A stretch of 64,000 nucleotides of DNA from Phocoena phocoena (lineage: Eukaryota > Chordata > Mammalia > Artiodactyla > Phocoenidae), in assembly GCF_963924675.1 (NCBI RefSeq), contig NC_089221.1, positions 5,825,851-5,889,850 on the forward strand, in the 5' to 3' direction. The notes under the pieces were generated by a model, which worked only from the letters and a program-made list of their open reading frames with translations, searched no databases and was not told the DNA's origin. Of the stretch, positions 35,300 to 47,259 are shown piece by piece. How positions within the stretch are numbered: position 1 is the first letter of the stretch; each line of letters begins with the position of its first letter. The translations under genes were made by a program, and so were the position numbers.

Positions 35300-36480
35300 G
35301 GGTATAGGGCACTTAACACACAGAGCAACATGAGAGAAGAGAGACCACCACCTCGGCTACATACACCTCCTCCCTGCCATGCCCCAAGACCACAACAGAC
35401 TGAATAGCACCCCTAAGACCCAGACCTCAAACTGAAGCTCAGATGGAAAAGCAAATCTTCCCTGAATCTGAAAGGAAGTGGGTCAAATAACCAATATCAC
35501 ATAAGAGCAAGGAGGATGTGTCAGCTCAGCTGTTCCATCCTGAGCAGGATAAAGAGAATTCTATGGGAAGTCTACAATCACACTTCATCACACAACACAC
35601 CAGAAAGGAGCACACCTAGTAAATGACAGACTAAGAAGGCAAAAAAACACAAAATTCAGGAAACTTGAGAGAATGTGCCACAATTGTGTCAAGCTGTGTG
35701 ACAAGTTAATGAGACATGCATTCAAAGAAATAATAGCTCAAAGACAATCTGAATAAACAAGCAAGTGGTATGAAAAGGGAGATGGAAACACATCTGAAGA
35801 ATGACATATTTTAACTGAATTAATAAATAAATAGAAATAGAGTGGAACCCACACTATAGTCAAATCATTCACTAAGAACATTGGAGATGATCAGAGATGA
35901 TCAAAGTGCAGATAATTAAAACAAATATTTTATTAAAATCAGAGAAGCTAGTAGATATGGAAAACAGACTAAAATGATCTGATATCCTTGCTGGCCTTGA
36001 GGATGAAATCACAATACACTTCAAAGGTACCTGAAAAATCCCTGAGTTTGTAAAAAAACAAATCTATGGTTGGAAAATCACACTGGGTTCACAAAAACTG
36101 ATATTCAGTCTTCAACACCAAGACAATTCTGAGGATAAGTTCAAGGACAAGGGACAGGAGAATAAGTAAACCTCCAGGAGGAAGTCATTGTAGTCAAGGC
36201 TCTGATTACTGAGTGCAGGGTGAGATTTGACATGTGCAAAGTGCCTGAGAAACAAAATAATGAAGGAATATTAGTGTCTGCTGACTTGTCACTGATGAAT
36301 AAAGGCATTTAAGCATGAAAGAGCTTAGGAAATACAATCCTTACCACCCCTTCTTGAGCAAAACAAAACAAAACAAAAAACTAAAGAAAAAAAAAGAACT
36401 AAATGATAAAATCTCTCTAATTAAGGAAGAATCAAAGTAAACAACTCAGGTGCAGAGAGGCCATAAGGGAAAGCATGGAA
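35300..36480 (+). repeat. Possible HAL1/L1 ORF1-type relic
   Basis: A-rich sense composition with LINE ORF1-like phrases ('aatgacagactaagaaggca', 'ggaaaacagactaaaatgat', 'aaaggtacctgaaaaatccc'), without a T-rich counterpart on the other strand. No readable frame remains. The assignment rests on composition and a few phrases. Confidence 0.3.
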
Positions 36481-36881
36481 TCCATATAACTCTGAGCAAA
36501 AATGACTCACAGGGTCAGGGCTAGGGTGAGGTATGTTTTCATTTCCAAAATTTTAAAAAAATGCATAGTATGAAAATTTTTAACAGAACACAGTATTGGA
36601 AGCACAGTTGGCCATGTGGAGACTGGGACTTCATGTTAATTAACCACATTCTTTCTCTGCTACAAGGTCATTGTTCCTTCTGTCCACAGCACTGTGCTCT
36701 CTTCATGGGTCTGGCTCCTACATCTGGCAATTGTACCTTTAGCTTACCACTGGTTTTAGCTTGTCAACCTCTCCTTGTCTCTCATGGTTCTCCCACCCCA
36801 AAATAATTGTCTAAGATTTCCATGTATCTTCCTTCATATTTATGAAAGAGAGAAAAAAATCTTAATGGTAAATCTGCTCTT

Positions 36882-36934
36882 GTAGACCACTAAATCCCTG
36901 GAAAGCCATCCTTTCCAGGGATTTAGTGGTCTAC
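36882..36934. repeat. Perfect hairpin, 24-bp arms, 5-nt loop
   Basis: The left arm 36,882-36,905 (starting 'gtagaccactaaatccct') is the exact reverse complement of 36,911-36,934; the loop is 'ccatc'. No mismatch in 24 positions in otherwise unremarkable sequence. Two smaller hairpins follow at once. No miRNA is claimed: the stem is short for a precursor, which also needs basal pairing. Confidence 0.95.
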
Positions 36935-36972
36935 CCCCTGAAAAGGGGATTTAGTAATTCAAAGAGAATTAC
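36935..36972. repeat. Two small consecutive hairpins
   Basis: 'cccct'-'gaaa'-'agggg' (36,935-36,948) and 'gtaattc'-'aaaga'-'gaattac' (36,954-36,972) follow the large hairpin. 'gggatttagt' from the large hairpin's right arm recurs directly at 36,946-36,955. Confidence 0.8.
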
Positions 36973-37424
36973 AATATTCAAATCAAAGCTAGTTTAAAAC
37001 TTCCAAAAGCTTATGCGTAAGTTCTCATCAATTCTTAGTTGTCCCAAGTCCATGCTAAAACCTACAACAAGCTTGGTTCAGGTAAAAGTTCACTGGATCT
37101 CTTGACATCAGAGACTGGCTATGTTGGAACTTTCTACAACTTTATGAATGGCACCTATTCCATCCCCTATGCTGACATTTAATTATGACATTTCTCTTAA
37201 TTATAACTTGTTTTATTTTAAGAGCATAGAGAAGCAATCTGATGGTTAGTATAGGCTTTGGGAGAGGGCTAGGAGGTGATATTTCTCTGTAACTCTTAGT
37301 AGGAGTCCTAGTAAGTGAAGAATAATAAGTAAACATCTCATAAAAAACCAAATGTTTAACTTCATAATTTTTGCAATCACATTTAGTGTGAGTTAAAAGT
37401 ATTTCCACACTACACTGTGTTTTT

Positions 37425-37580
37425 CTGTCTATTTATTCATTCATTCATTTAATCAGCATTTATTGAGAATTTACTATATGTTAGGCATTGGGGATATTTA
37501 CTTATGAAGAATCACCCTTGTCCTAATAGGCTTAGAATCTAGCATGAAGGCAGATCCGTTGACCACACCACAAAGTTGAA
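37425..37580 (+). repeat. L2 LINE fragment
   Basis: 'ttcattcattcatttaatca', 'gcatttattgagaatttact', 'atatgttaggcattggggat' and 'ttgtcctaataggcttagaa' match the L2 3' pattern in order. Confidence 0.6.
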
Positions 37581-37589
37581 GACTTCGGA

Positions 37590-37850
37590 TGGGCTCATCT
37601 TTGGATTATAATGGTCAGTCCCTCTAGTTCAAATTCAGGTTTCCTTTTTACTGTCTGTGTGACCTTAAGAAAGTTACATCACTTCTCTGTGCCATAGATT
37701 TCTTACTTTTAAAATCAGGGTAATAATATTACCTACCTCATATGATTGTTGATAGAATTAAATAAGATGATACCTGTGTAACACTTAATATAATGCCTGG
37801 CACAGAGCAAGAACTCAAAAAATGTTTGAAATAAAAACAAATAGTATTAT
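37590..37850 (+). repeat. MIR SINE
   Basis: 'ctgtctgtgtgaccttaaga', 'aagttacatcacttctctgt', 'ttaaaatcagggtaataata' and 'aatgcctggcacagagcaag' reproduce nearly the whole MIR. Confidence 0.85.
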
Positions 37851-37879
37851 GTGAATCTCTGCATACTGCATTTTAGAAT

Positions 37880-38125
37880 TATTTCAGGGCCAGGACAAAT
37901 ATTTGAGATCACTGAGTTCAACTTCTTTAATTTACAATGAAAGTAATTGGAGGTCAGAGAATGTGAATGATTTGCTCAAAATTTGTTGATTCATTCACTT
38001 AGCAAATACTTAGTAATCAGCTACTCTGTCTCAGAAATGGCATCAGCTGCTAGAGGTGGAGTGGAGGAGGGACAGGAACTGGACAGCCCTTGCCTTCATG
38101 GGTTATAGTCTTGATAGAAGCCAAT
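37880..38125 (+). repeat. Faint MIR3/L2-like segments
   Basis: 'gtcagagaatgtgaatgatt' resembles a MIR-class core. 'cattcacttagcaaatactt' followed by 'ccttgccttcatgggttata' resembles L2. Both are weak. Confidence 0.35.
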
Positions 38126-38281
38126 TTCTACTTGAAACTACTCTGCTGCCATTGTAGCTCTACCACCTGGAGAAGATTCTGATTACTATGGATTTGCACA
38201 AGCCCTTCAGTTGTCCTGGGGATTTCACATACATCCTCTCATTGAATCTTCATATGTATTCTGTGAGGTGGCATGACTTGT

Positions 38282-38800
38282 TGTCTAGTTATCTATGACT
38301 GTATAACAAATATCCCAAAACTTAGTGGCTTAAAACAATACACATTTATTACCTCACAGTTTCCATGGATCAGGAATTTGGGAGTGGCTGAGCTGGATGG
38401 TTCAGAGTCTCTAATGAAATTACAGTCAAAGTGTTGGTGGAGGCTGCAATCATCTGAAGATTTGACTTAGGCTGGGAAGAGCCATTTCTAAGATGGTTCA
38501 TTCCCAGAGCAGTTGATAAGAGGTCTCAGTTCCTCCTCCCTGGACTGCTCCAGAAGGCTACTTGAGCTTCCCCACAATGTGGCAGCTGCTTCCCCAGAGT
38601 GTGTTATTTGACAGAGAGAGACAAAAGAGGAAACTGCCTTTTATGACCTTGTCTCAGAAGTCACACACCGTCATGTATACCACATTTGATTTGTTAGAAG
38701 CAAGTCACTAAGTCCAAGCTGCCCTCCAGTGAAGGGGAAATAGGCTTGATTTTTGGAAAGAAGAAGACTTTGTAGACATACTTTAAAACAACTCCCATGT
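38282..38800 (+). repeat. LTR-like interspersed repeat (MLT1/MaLR type, provisional)
   Basis: 'tatctatgactgtataacaa', 'cccaaaacttagtggcttaa', 'ctcacagtttccatggatca', 'ggctgcaatcatctgaagat', 'tctcagaagtcacacaccgt' and 'agcaagtcactaagtccaag' give an almost full-length order of this ancient LTR class. It is the best preserved of the four related copies. No internal retroviral genes lie nearby, so it is a solitary LTR if the class is right. Confidence 0.6.
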
Positions 38801-40560
38801 ATTATTTTCAATAAACAGGTTAGGCAACAGAAGCTCAGAACATTTGACTCCAGACACATGGTAGCATCAGAACTTTTTGCTTCAGACTTGGATTTTCCCT
38901 CCCCCTTTGGCATTCTGGACACTCTCATTAGAGGCACATCGTATTTTTTTTCCATTCCAAAGAATCTGGTATTTTTCCTCTCGATTGCTCTTAGGAAAGA
39001 TTCTTTTAAACACAATTTCTCCTTCAACATTGCTATGTCTTCAAAGTTTTCTACTTTAAGGCAAATATAAAAACAATTTGTTCAAAATTTGTCATTTAAT
39101 TTCTTTCAACTATTTTAGACTTCTTTTTTTCCAGGAATAAAAGCTTTTTCCATCTCCCCTCTTCTCTGACCCTTCTGGGTTAGTTTTTAAGAAGATTATG
39201 ATGTCAATGAATCATTCTTACTGCCACAGATATTTGAGTTTCTTTTGGGGAGAATTTTAATACACTTTCTGTTTTATGCCTGCAAGATAAGGATTCATAT
39301 TTTTACACTAGAGAGAAAGCAGAATTAGGATGCAAAAAAAGAATTAGAATATTAAGCTATAAGCTGGACATTTCCTACTTGGAAGAGATCTTAACTGACA
39401 TGAAAATAATGCAACAGAAAAGTTCTAGCTCTTAGGCTGGAGACTCTCTCCAAAAGTCCCATCTTTCCTCACATCAGCCTGAATGGTGTCACTTCCTTTT
39501 GACAGAGGAAGAAGCTTGGGCTCTTTACACTTGCCTACACCCTGCCTCCTTCTGTCTCTGTGTTCCCTCTAGTTTTTCTCATTTGCTGACTTCAACATGT
39601 GAAGGGATAGGAAGATAATCAATATTATTTCCTTGTTTTATTTAACTCGATTTTAAAGTCTCAATGTATAAGCATTCTCTAGCTCCCAATCTGGTCTAAA
39701 TCTATGTCTATTTTGTAAATCTCTGTGGTATATCTAAGACTCTAATTCTCACCCTCCATTCTTTTAGCTTTGTTTTGTGGCTCCATAACTCTATAAAGTG
39801 AGTAAAGAGTCTTGTTTCTAAGGACACCTTTTTTTTTTTCTTTCTTTTCTAGTGGCAACAAACTCTTGTCACTTACCTCCACTTTCCTCCACTTTGGTGA
39901 CACAGCAAATGTGAGAGAACTTGGGAAATACTATGCAGTATATTGGAGAGTGTGAACTTAGCTCAGAGGCGACTGTGGATACAGTTCAAAGTCTTTCAGT
40001 TTCTGGATTCTTCTTTTCTTCTCTTTTAGTTAATTTAGCATAAATTTCCAGACATTGCTCCTTTCTGAGTACATCTAAATGACAAACATTCTCTTGCCAA
40101 TCAAGTCCCTATAGAAGATGCCCTTGATTTAGAAAAGAGGAATATATATAATAGATCCACTATGATTAATCTGCATTTTAGCCCAAAGAATGATTGCAGT
40201 TATTCGTGACATTTTTTGTGGTAAAGGATATTAGCAGGTCACACATGTATTCAATGAATCAGGTAATGAAAATATGGTTAAACTTCCTGGCAATCAATTT
40301 TTTTTTTTAAGTCAGTAAGAGGTGATGTCTAGTTGTGTTTCTGTTTCTCTCAGAATATAATGGGGACAATGGGCAGACAAGAGAAATTGAACTTTCGGTG
40401 ACAAAGTGGTTAAAATCGTCTTCTTTCTGGTTGGTTTCTTGGTTTTGTGGAAAACTTGATTTCATCAGCCTCCTGTGCACCTTTGATTTCCTTGTCTCAT
40501 TTCCACACACCAAACACAAACATGCCACATGTGTTCTTGATTTTCTTTTGGAATGAGAAG
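38801..40560. other. Unassigned non-coding DNA
   Basis: Frames near 38,753-39,070 (105 codons plus) and 38,671-39,030 (119 codons minus) overlap each other and the LTR-like repeat. Neither is called a gene. Confidence 0.4.
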
Positions 40561-41060
40561 CTCACCTAATTCAAAGCCAAAATGTCAGGCAGCAGGCTTC
40601 CAGCCATTTGCTCAGCCATTTCTGAGGTGGTTTCCTGGGAAGCAATCTCTTCTGTCTTGATCCTGAATGCCCTGGTTGCCCGATCCCCCTCCTTCACCAT
40701 TTCCACCAGATCCTCTCCTCCTGGCTAACTCAGCGGCTTCTTCCACTTGCCCAATCAAATCCACCCTCCCCAGGCTGGTCTTCACATCAGGGCTGAGGCT
40801 GCTCTTTGGTATGGAGCTCCTCACTCTTCTCATCCAGATTCGTCCTCAGAACCAGCCTAACACACGTTGCCCTCTGTTGCCACCAGTGCATTGTTTGCTC
40901 CAACTTTCACACTCCAGTTCACACATGTGTCCCTCATCTCCAGAGAGAATACTCTCTTCCTGTATATAATTCTGACCTCTATATTCTTTCAGGGCTTAGT
41001 ATCACTTAACCTTTTCCAGAAAGTTTTCTAACACAAGTACTTATTCAATTAATATTTATT
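40561..41060 (+). other. Unassigned DNA, faint L2-like text
   Basis: Pyrimidine-rich on the plus strand with 'cccaatcaaatccaccctcc' and 'aaccttttccagaaagtttt', which recall L2 sense sequence. The overlapping frames at 40,612-41,009 have no domain. Confidence 0.3.
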
Positions 41061-41061
41061 T

Positions 41062-41165
41062 TATGTATCTGTCTGCTTGTCTATTGATCTATCTTCTGTC
41101 TATCTACCATCTCTCCTTTCCTCCTCCTAACCTCTTTCTATCCCCTCTCTCTCTCATCTACAAAC
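41062..41165. repeat. TCTR/CT-rich simple repeat
   Basis: TCTG, TCTA and CTCT words from 'atctgtctgcttgtctattg' to 'cccctctctctctcatctac'. Confidence 0.7.
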
Positions 41166-41429
41166 CATCCTTTTCACCTCACATGAGTCAGATTTTAACC
41201 TGAGCTTCTTTCATACTTGTGTCATCACCTACACACATGCCGGTCTACATTCACACTTAAAAGCAAAATGTCTTATTTTCTTTTGTGACTTAAAAATATC
41301 AGTCTCAGTATTTTATAACCTCTGATCATACATACAGTATATCGTATTTCCCTATTTAGCTCTTAAGTTCCTAAAAATCTCCATTTATCTTTTTTCCTAT
41401 TGTACTTTTGCCTAGCACAATATCAAGCA

Positions 41430-41720
41430 CAGAAGTATATTTTAATATATATTTAATATATATTATATATAATATATGTTATTATGTTATATGTTAGTGT
41501 AATATATGCTATTATGTTATATGTTAGTATATTATATATAATATATGCTATTATGTTATATGTTAGTATATTATATTTAATATATAATAATTTAAGATAA
41601 TATATAACTTAATATATAACATAGATTTAAATTGTATATTTATATAATTAATATTTAATTTAGTATATAATATATATTCAATATGTTAGGTAATATATTT
41701 TAAACATATTTTTAATAAAT
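41430..41720. repeat. AT-rich tract with a degenerate tandem unit
   Basis: 'attatgttatatgttagt' occurs three times (41,481; 41,511; 41,550) within nearly pure AT DNA. Spacings of 30 and 39 bp suggest slippage rather than a strict minisatellite. Confidence 0.85.
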
Positions 41721-43550
41721 ATATTTTGAATTGAATTTATTTGTCTTATATAACAATTTCACCCCCTAAAGCAACATTTCTCAAACTTTTATTTTCATTA
41801 TAATTCCCCTAAATAACTTTTTAGGCACACTTTCTCTAACTGCCCCTCTTATGAAATGTTAATACCACAGATATACTTTATAGATGTTATTTATTCAGTG
41901 TATATTTGTGCTTTATCTATGAGTAAGATTTTTTTGTTTCCGCTCCCCAAAATAATTTTCAACCCCTTGGGATAATATCTGTATTATGAATGCATGCTCT
42001 AAAAAATATTTTTCATATCAACTAAAATTTAAAGTTATTGTAACTGATAACATGTTTCATAATTATGACAAGGGAATCTCTTATAGTCTTTAAGATATAT
42101 TAGTAATTTATAGTTTCTCATTAAAATCTTCCTCTTCCAATACTCCTTCCTCTTCCAAGTATTTGAGGAATTAGATTAATAATATCAGGGATAACTTTTC
42201 TAATTTTTAAAAATGGCCCATTATAAAAGCAGACACTACAAGTCTAATGCAATCCTTGTTTCTTCTGGGAGGTCCAAATGAATTTCCTCCAAGGCTGTAT
42301 CTCACTGCTTGTTCATAATCTCTTGAAAACAAGCTTTGAGCTACCTGACAGATTTTCTCTTCTCTAAAAAAGTTTTCACTGTAGAACCGTAAAATCAGAC
42401 TACTATACTCAAGATAATAGACTCATATTTCTCTTTTGCTAGGGAAGATGAAAACTCCTTATTTCCCAACTAACTACTAAATGTCCACCAGTTTCGTATC
42501 ATGAATCCAGTAGATTTATTATGCCAGTCTAATGCAGATAGGCTCAGTAAACTAAATTTAGGAGTGGGAATGATTTGTCTTGCTGGATTTTATGCTTCCT
42601 GGAGGCTTCTACTGTGACTTGTAACCCACCTAGGCAAGGAAAATCCCTAATTGGGCAGTTTTCTCTAGATTATTCTACTTAGGTGACCAACCTGGCCAGC
42701 AGAATCTTTAATGATTGTGTCCACTTATCTATTTATATCAATATGTATACAGGTGTGGTTTTATACAACAACCCATGAATAATACAATACTGCCTTGATG
42801 TTAACACCCAATTCCTATTGTCCATGAGTTGGTTCAAAACAAAACAAAACAAACAAACAAAAAAAGGATGAAGAAAAGCTAAAGCAAATCCTACTGAATT
42901 TTTCCTTTCACATCCAGATTCTACTGAACCTTTCTAGTTCAGAACACATGGTGTTTTAGCCAAGTTCCTTTAGGAAGACCTAACCTGAAACAAAGATTAA
43001 AGTGCTGCTATTTTATTTGGGAGGCGCAAGAGCAGGGAAGATGTGAAGCAGTGTGACAGCTGCATTGCTGATTGTATGCTGCTTCACGGAAGGACATAAT
43101 AGGCAGCCCAGCAGGAGTGCTCACTCAGCAGGTAGAATTTCTCCAAGTTCTAGGAAGAGAGAAAGGAGGCAGTTTGTGTGCCCAACTCTCTTATGTCTTC
43201 TGTCTCCATCAGTTAATGTTTACCTCGTGAGAAGATAATCCCTAGTATTTCTGGATTGAGTCATTCTGGTTCTCTGTGGACAATCCAAGCCAGATACCAT
43301 GATCCAAGGTGTATTTTACCCAACACCAAAGTTCATGAGAGAAAGAATCAAATAAACTGCAGGAACCCCAAAAAAGACTGGGTTTGGGTCCCACCCCTAA
43401 TGGCTACTTCTCAGGACCTGCAGGGCTGATTGCATCTGTGTTCACTCAGTGTTCAAATTCAGGAAACTTTCATTGTATCCAGTCAATAACGCCCCAGGGA
43501 GGCTTTGCCCTCTTCTGAAGTGCTCACCCAAATTCCTGCCACCGGGTGGC
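41721..43550. other. Unassigned non-coding DNA
   Basis: No gene. An AAAC simple repeat lies at 42,837-42,866. Confidence 0.4.
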
Positions 43551-43554
43551 TTCT

Positions 43555-43725
43555 CTCTGTAGTCTTGACATTTTCTTATGCTCTGAGATTTTTCTAGACT
43601 TTGAGCACTTCAGGGCCAGAAACTATATCTTATCCCCCTCTCCCACTGCACACTCTGGGATGTATATGCAGACGATGTGAGCTTGTTGAATAAACGAGTC
43701 AATGGATAAATAAATGGCATTCTTT
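43555..43725 (+). repeat. L2/MIR-type 3' tail
   Basis: 'ctttgagcacttcagggcca', 'gaaactatatcttatccccc' and 'gcttgttgaataaacgagtc' match the order 'tgagctccttgagggcagg...tgtcttatt...tttgttgaatgaatg'. Confidence 0.5.
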
Positions 43726-43979
43726 GCTGTCTCTCTATTCTCTTCCCCCACCCTGAGGATTCCCCAGCCCCCCACCCCACCCAATCACATTTTAGTGGTT
43801 TTTCTTGTATCTCATTACTTTAGGCAGGAAGACTAAATCTTCACCTAAACCTACACAAAATAGGATTCCTCATCACACAGAGCTGTAGACATCAGCATAT
43901 TCATAATGGCATTAAACAGTTTCTCTGGATGCAATCGCCTGCTGCTTACTGTTACGAATAAGGATAGATATTGTCTATT

Positions 43980-44185
43980 GCTTTACTTATTATAATCCGA
44001 GAATTGTGCTAAGTACTTCATGTGGATGGTCCAAATTATTCCTCAAAGTGGCCTTATGAGACAGGTATTCTTTGTCTGTTTTCCACTTGAGCAAACAGGC
44101 TAAATGATGTGAGGTAACTTAACTTGTTAAGTAAATGATAACCTATGTATCATATAAATTGGGGGTGTTATTTGAACCCAGGTAT
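43980..44185 (-). repeat. MIR SINE, antisense
   Basis: 'ttgtgctaagtacttcatgt', 'ggccttatgagacaggtatt', 'cttgagcaaacaggctaaat' and 'gtgaggtaacttaacttgtt' follow the reverse-strand MIR order. Confidence 0.6.
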
Positions 44186-44261
44186 ATCTGACCCAAAACT
44201 TGTGATGGTAATCACTCCTTTTTACTATCTGGCATATAGCATACAGAATTAGCATTATTTT

Positions 44262-44470
44262 ACAGCAATGATTCTCAAGCTGGGGCAATTCTGCTCCCCC
44301 AGGGGACATTTTGGGTTGTCATGACTGATGTGTGGGTGGGTTGCTGTGGGCATGTAGTACACTGAAATCATGGATTCTGATGAATATCCTACAACACCCA
44401 GGACAGCCCCCACCAGGAGGAATTATCTGGTCCCAACTGTTAACAGGGCTGAGGTTGATAAACCCTGATC
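44262..44470 (+). mobile_element. MER5A hAT-Charlie element
   Basis: Nearly complete: 'cagcaatgattctcaagctg', 'ctgctcccccaggggacatt', 'ttgggttgtcatgactgatg', 'tcctacaacacccaggacag' and 'gctgaggttgataaaccctg'. The two ends are inverted copies, as expected of this non-autonomous DNA transposon. Confidence 0.8.
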
Positions 44471-44479
44471 ATCTTCCCT

Positions 44480-46220
44480 AATGAGAGGTGCAGACAAACA
44501 ATCCAAACCCAAGATTATCTAGGCTTGTTTTAAAATTTATATACAAGTTCACAGATTCTAAATATGTCTGCTATAAACTGTCCTTGCACGGTGACTATTT
44601 CTATGATAATATTCATTTCATTGTTGTCATCTCTTTATCAGGTCATTGCTGATTTCCTTTTCTCCTTCATAAATCTGAATCACTCTTGTTCTCTAAATAC
44701 AGATCACACATGTCTTTCTATCTTTGTGCTTTTATATCATCTAACAATGATTTGTTGGCTGTCAACTACATTATCAGCACATTAGAAGTGTGGTGGTCAC
44801 TCAGCAACCGAGGGATGCTGGAGACCCTGGAAGTGTCTGGAGAAGTTGGCCCTGAACAATGGGAAGGGTGTGAATAATCAGAGGACATGATATTCCAGGA
44901 GAGAGAAGCATTACCAAGGAAAACCCCAAAGTCAGTGAGATTACAGAGTCTTCAGGTGTTGGGCTGCACCCCACAAGCCTTCAAGCCCAGTACTTGCCCA
45001 GCTTCAAGATTGAAGAAAGAGCTCAGAGTCAGTGACAGAGACATCAATGTTTTAAAGGATGGGGGATCTCCCATGTCTGAATCAAGGTCGGGAGCGACAC
45101 CCCACCATATGGGGCAGACGGTAGGCAGGACACGGCAGCAGTCTTCGCTCCCAGGGAAGAGAGAGATTACAGTTATAGGGGAAACTGAAGTCAGGTTGAC
45201 TAATCAGTTGCCAAGGAAACCAGCAGAGTGGCGCACCTCTCACCGCCTCTTTGATAAACTATCATAGTGGAGATAGTTCTGATCTAAAGAGCAGACCAAA
45301 CACTAGCTGGGACCAAGAGCAAGTACATGGGCATTTACTGATTAAGGTCTATGATGAAGAGGGAAGTTCAGTCAGGTGAGTAGGTGCAGATGAGTCAGGG
45401 ACTGGTTGAGCAGGGGATGCACAGAGAGCAAGAGAACAGCCATCTTGAGTGGCCTGACCATATAGCAGGAAATCAAAAGAACAACCCAAGATCAATAGAT
45501 GGGACATTATAATAAAATGTCAAATGAAGTTGAGGAGATGAATTACAGATGTTCTTAAAAATCAGACTCAAAAATTCATGCCTGGCTCCATGCAAACCAA
45601 GAGCCCTTGTGCTTCTTGTCTTGCTGGCAGCAGGCCCATGGGGAGCATGAGTTTCTGACTGTGAGAAGTTGCTCCCTGGAACTATGACTTGAGACACCTG
45701 AGAGGTGGATCTGCTTTCTCCAGACCCAGAGGGATTGCAATGCAGTCCCTCTCTCCCCAAACAGGGTGGCCTGTTTTAGTTTAGGGCCTTATACTGCTCA
45801 TTACAGAGAAGAAGCATAGAGATGTGTCTTCGTGCTTAAAGTTACTAACATAATCCTTTCCTCCTTACTCCTGGTCTGCAGTTCTAGAAGAACACTCTTG
45901 GAATGTGAAATTCCACTTTCTACAATCACAGGGGAAGTGTTAACTTTCTAACACTCCTGTCCCTTTGGATCACTCTTTTATCAAAAGCCATGCTAAGCCC
46001 TTCTGGGAGATGGAGTCCCCTTCCCAAGGGCAGGACCGAAGAGCGTAACCCCACCACAACCCCCCACCATGCAATGTGTTTCCAGCACTATGCATCTCTG
46101 AGGTCCATTGTTGATAACCTCTAGACCAAAGGAAGCCTGGTCCAAGGAAATACTGACCCAAAGAGAAGTAGACACCTCTGGGGCATCTCTTAACCAGGGA
46201 AGGAATAAAGAATATTCACA
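44480..46220. other. Unassigned DNA with a GC-richer block
   Basis: The block 44,880-45,300 is GC-richer than its surroundings and has a 126-codon plus frame (44,887-45,267) rich in Arg, Ser and Pro with no domain I recognise. It may be an unclassified LTR or other lineage-specific repeat ('ggagcgacaccccaccatat', 'ggcaggacacggcagcagtc'). Confidence 0.3.
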
Positions 46221-46224
46221 TTAA

Positions 46225-46370
46225 ACTAACATTTCCTCACCACATATTACAGGCCAGGCTCTGAGTTGAGCACACAGACGTGTGTAAATCCATGCAATGC
46301 TCTCAACAACCCAGTAAAGAAGATTAGTTCTTATTATTTTCATTATTAAGAAAATGGTCTTAACCAAAAT
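46225..46370 (-). repeat. MIR SINE, antisense
   Basis: 'ttacaggccaggctctgagt', 'gcaatgctctcaacaaccca' and 'agttcttattattttcatta' follow reverse-strand MIR order. Confidence 0.5.
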
Positions 46371-46374
46371 AGTA

Positions 46375-47040
46375 GAAAACTTACGTCCACCTAAAAACCT
46401 GCACATGGATGTTTATAGCAGCTTTATGAATAATTGCTAAGACTTAAAAACAACCAAGGTGTCTTTCGGTAGGTAAATGGATAAATAAATACGCTTTTTA
46501 TATCTAGACAATGGAATGTTTTTCAGTGCTAAAAAGAAATGAACTACCAAACCGTGAAAAGACATGGAGGGACCTTAAGTGCATATTACGAAGTGAAAGA
46601 AGCCAATCTGAATAGGCTGCATACAGTATGATTCAATATATGATATTCTGGAAACGAGCAACTATGGAGACAGGAAATATATCAGTGGTTGTCAGAGGTT
46701 AGGGGAATGGGGGGCACGAATAGGGAACACAGACGAGTTTTAGGGCAGTGAAAATACTATGTATGATACTATGATGGTGGATTCATGTCTTTAAACCTTT
46801 GTCCAAACTCATAGAGGGTACAACACCAAGACTGAAACCTAATGTAAACTATGGACATTGGGTAATTATATCAATGTAACTTCATCAGTTGTAACCAATA
46901 GACCACTCCAGTGGGGTTCTAGATAAAGGTGGAGTCTGTGCATGTTTGGGGGCAAGGGGGTGTGTGGGAAACCCCTTTACCTTCTGCTCAATTTTGCTGT
47001 CAATCTAAAACTGCTCTAAAAAAATAAAGTCTATAAAAAT
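46375..47040 (+). mobile_element. L1 (L1MA-like) 3' end
   Basis: 'gcacatggatgtttatagca', 'aacaaccaaggtgtctttcg', 'tctagacaatggaatgtttt', 'acatggagggaccttaagtg' and the end 'actgctctaaaaaaataaag'. This is the end of ORF2 plus the 3' UTR, of the same subfamily as 4,540-6,598. No readable frame remains. Confidence 0.8.
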
Positions 47041-47155
47041 TGTCTTAGGAATATAAATTGGGAACTAAATAGAAACATTTGTCTTCAAAATGCATCTTAA
47101 TCATTATTCTGGTTTTGTTTGGACTCTCCATGCAATTCACAATAGTTAGCAATAT

Positions 47156-47185
47156 AATACATGTATGTATGTATATATATGTATA

Positions 47186-47247
<62 letters not shown>

Positions 47248-47252
47248 TATAA
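47156..47252. repeat. (TA)n / TATG / CA microsatellite
   Basis: Starts with TGTA units, becomes a long uninterrupted TA run and ends in CA units. A minus-strand Ile-Tyr frame here is the translation of the repeat. Confidence 0.95.
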
Positions 47253-47259
47253 GGTGTCT

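Noticed and set aside
36882..36934. miRNA precursor
   Set aside because: The stem is 24 bp with no flanking basal pairing, and perfect arms fit a recent template switch better. Kept only as a hairpin finding.
47045..47248. Ile-Tyr repeat protein
   Set aside because: Translation of the TA microsatellite.
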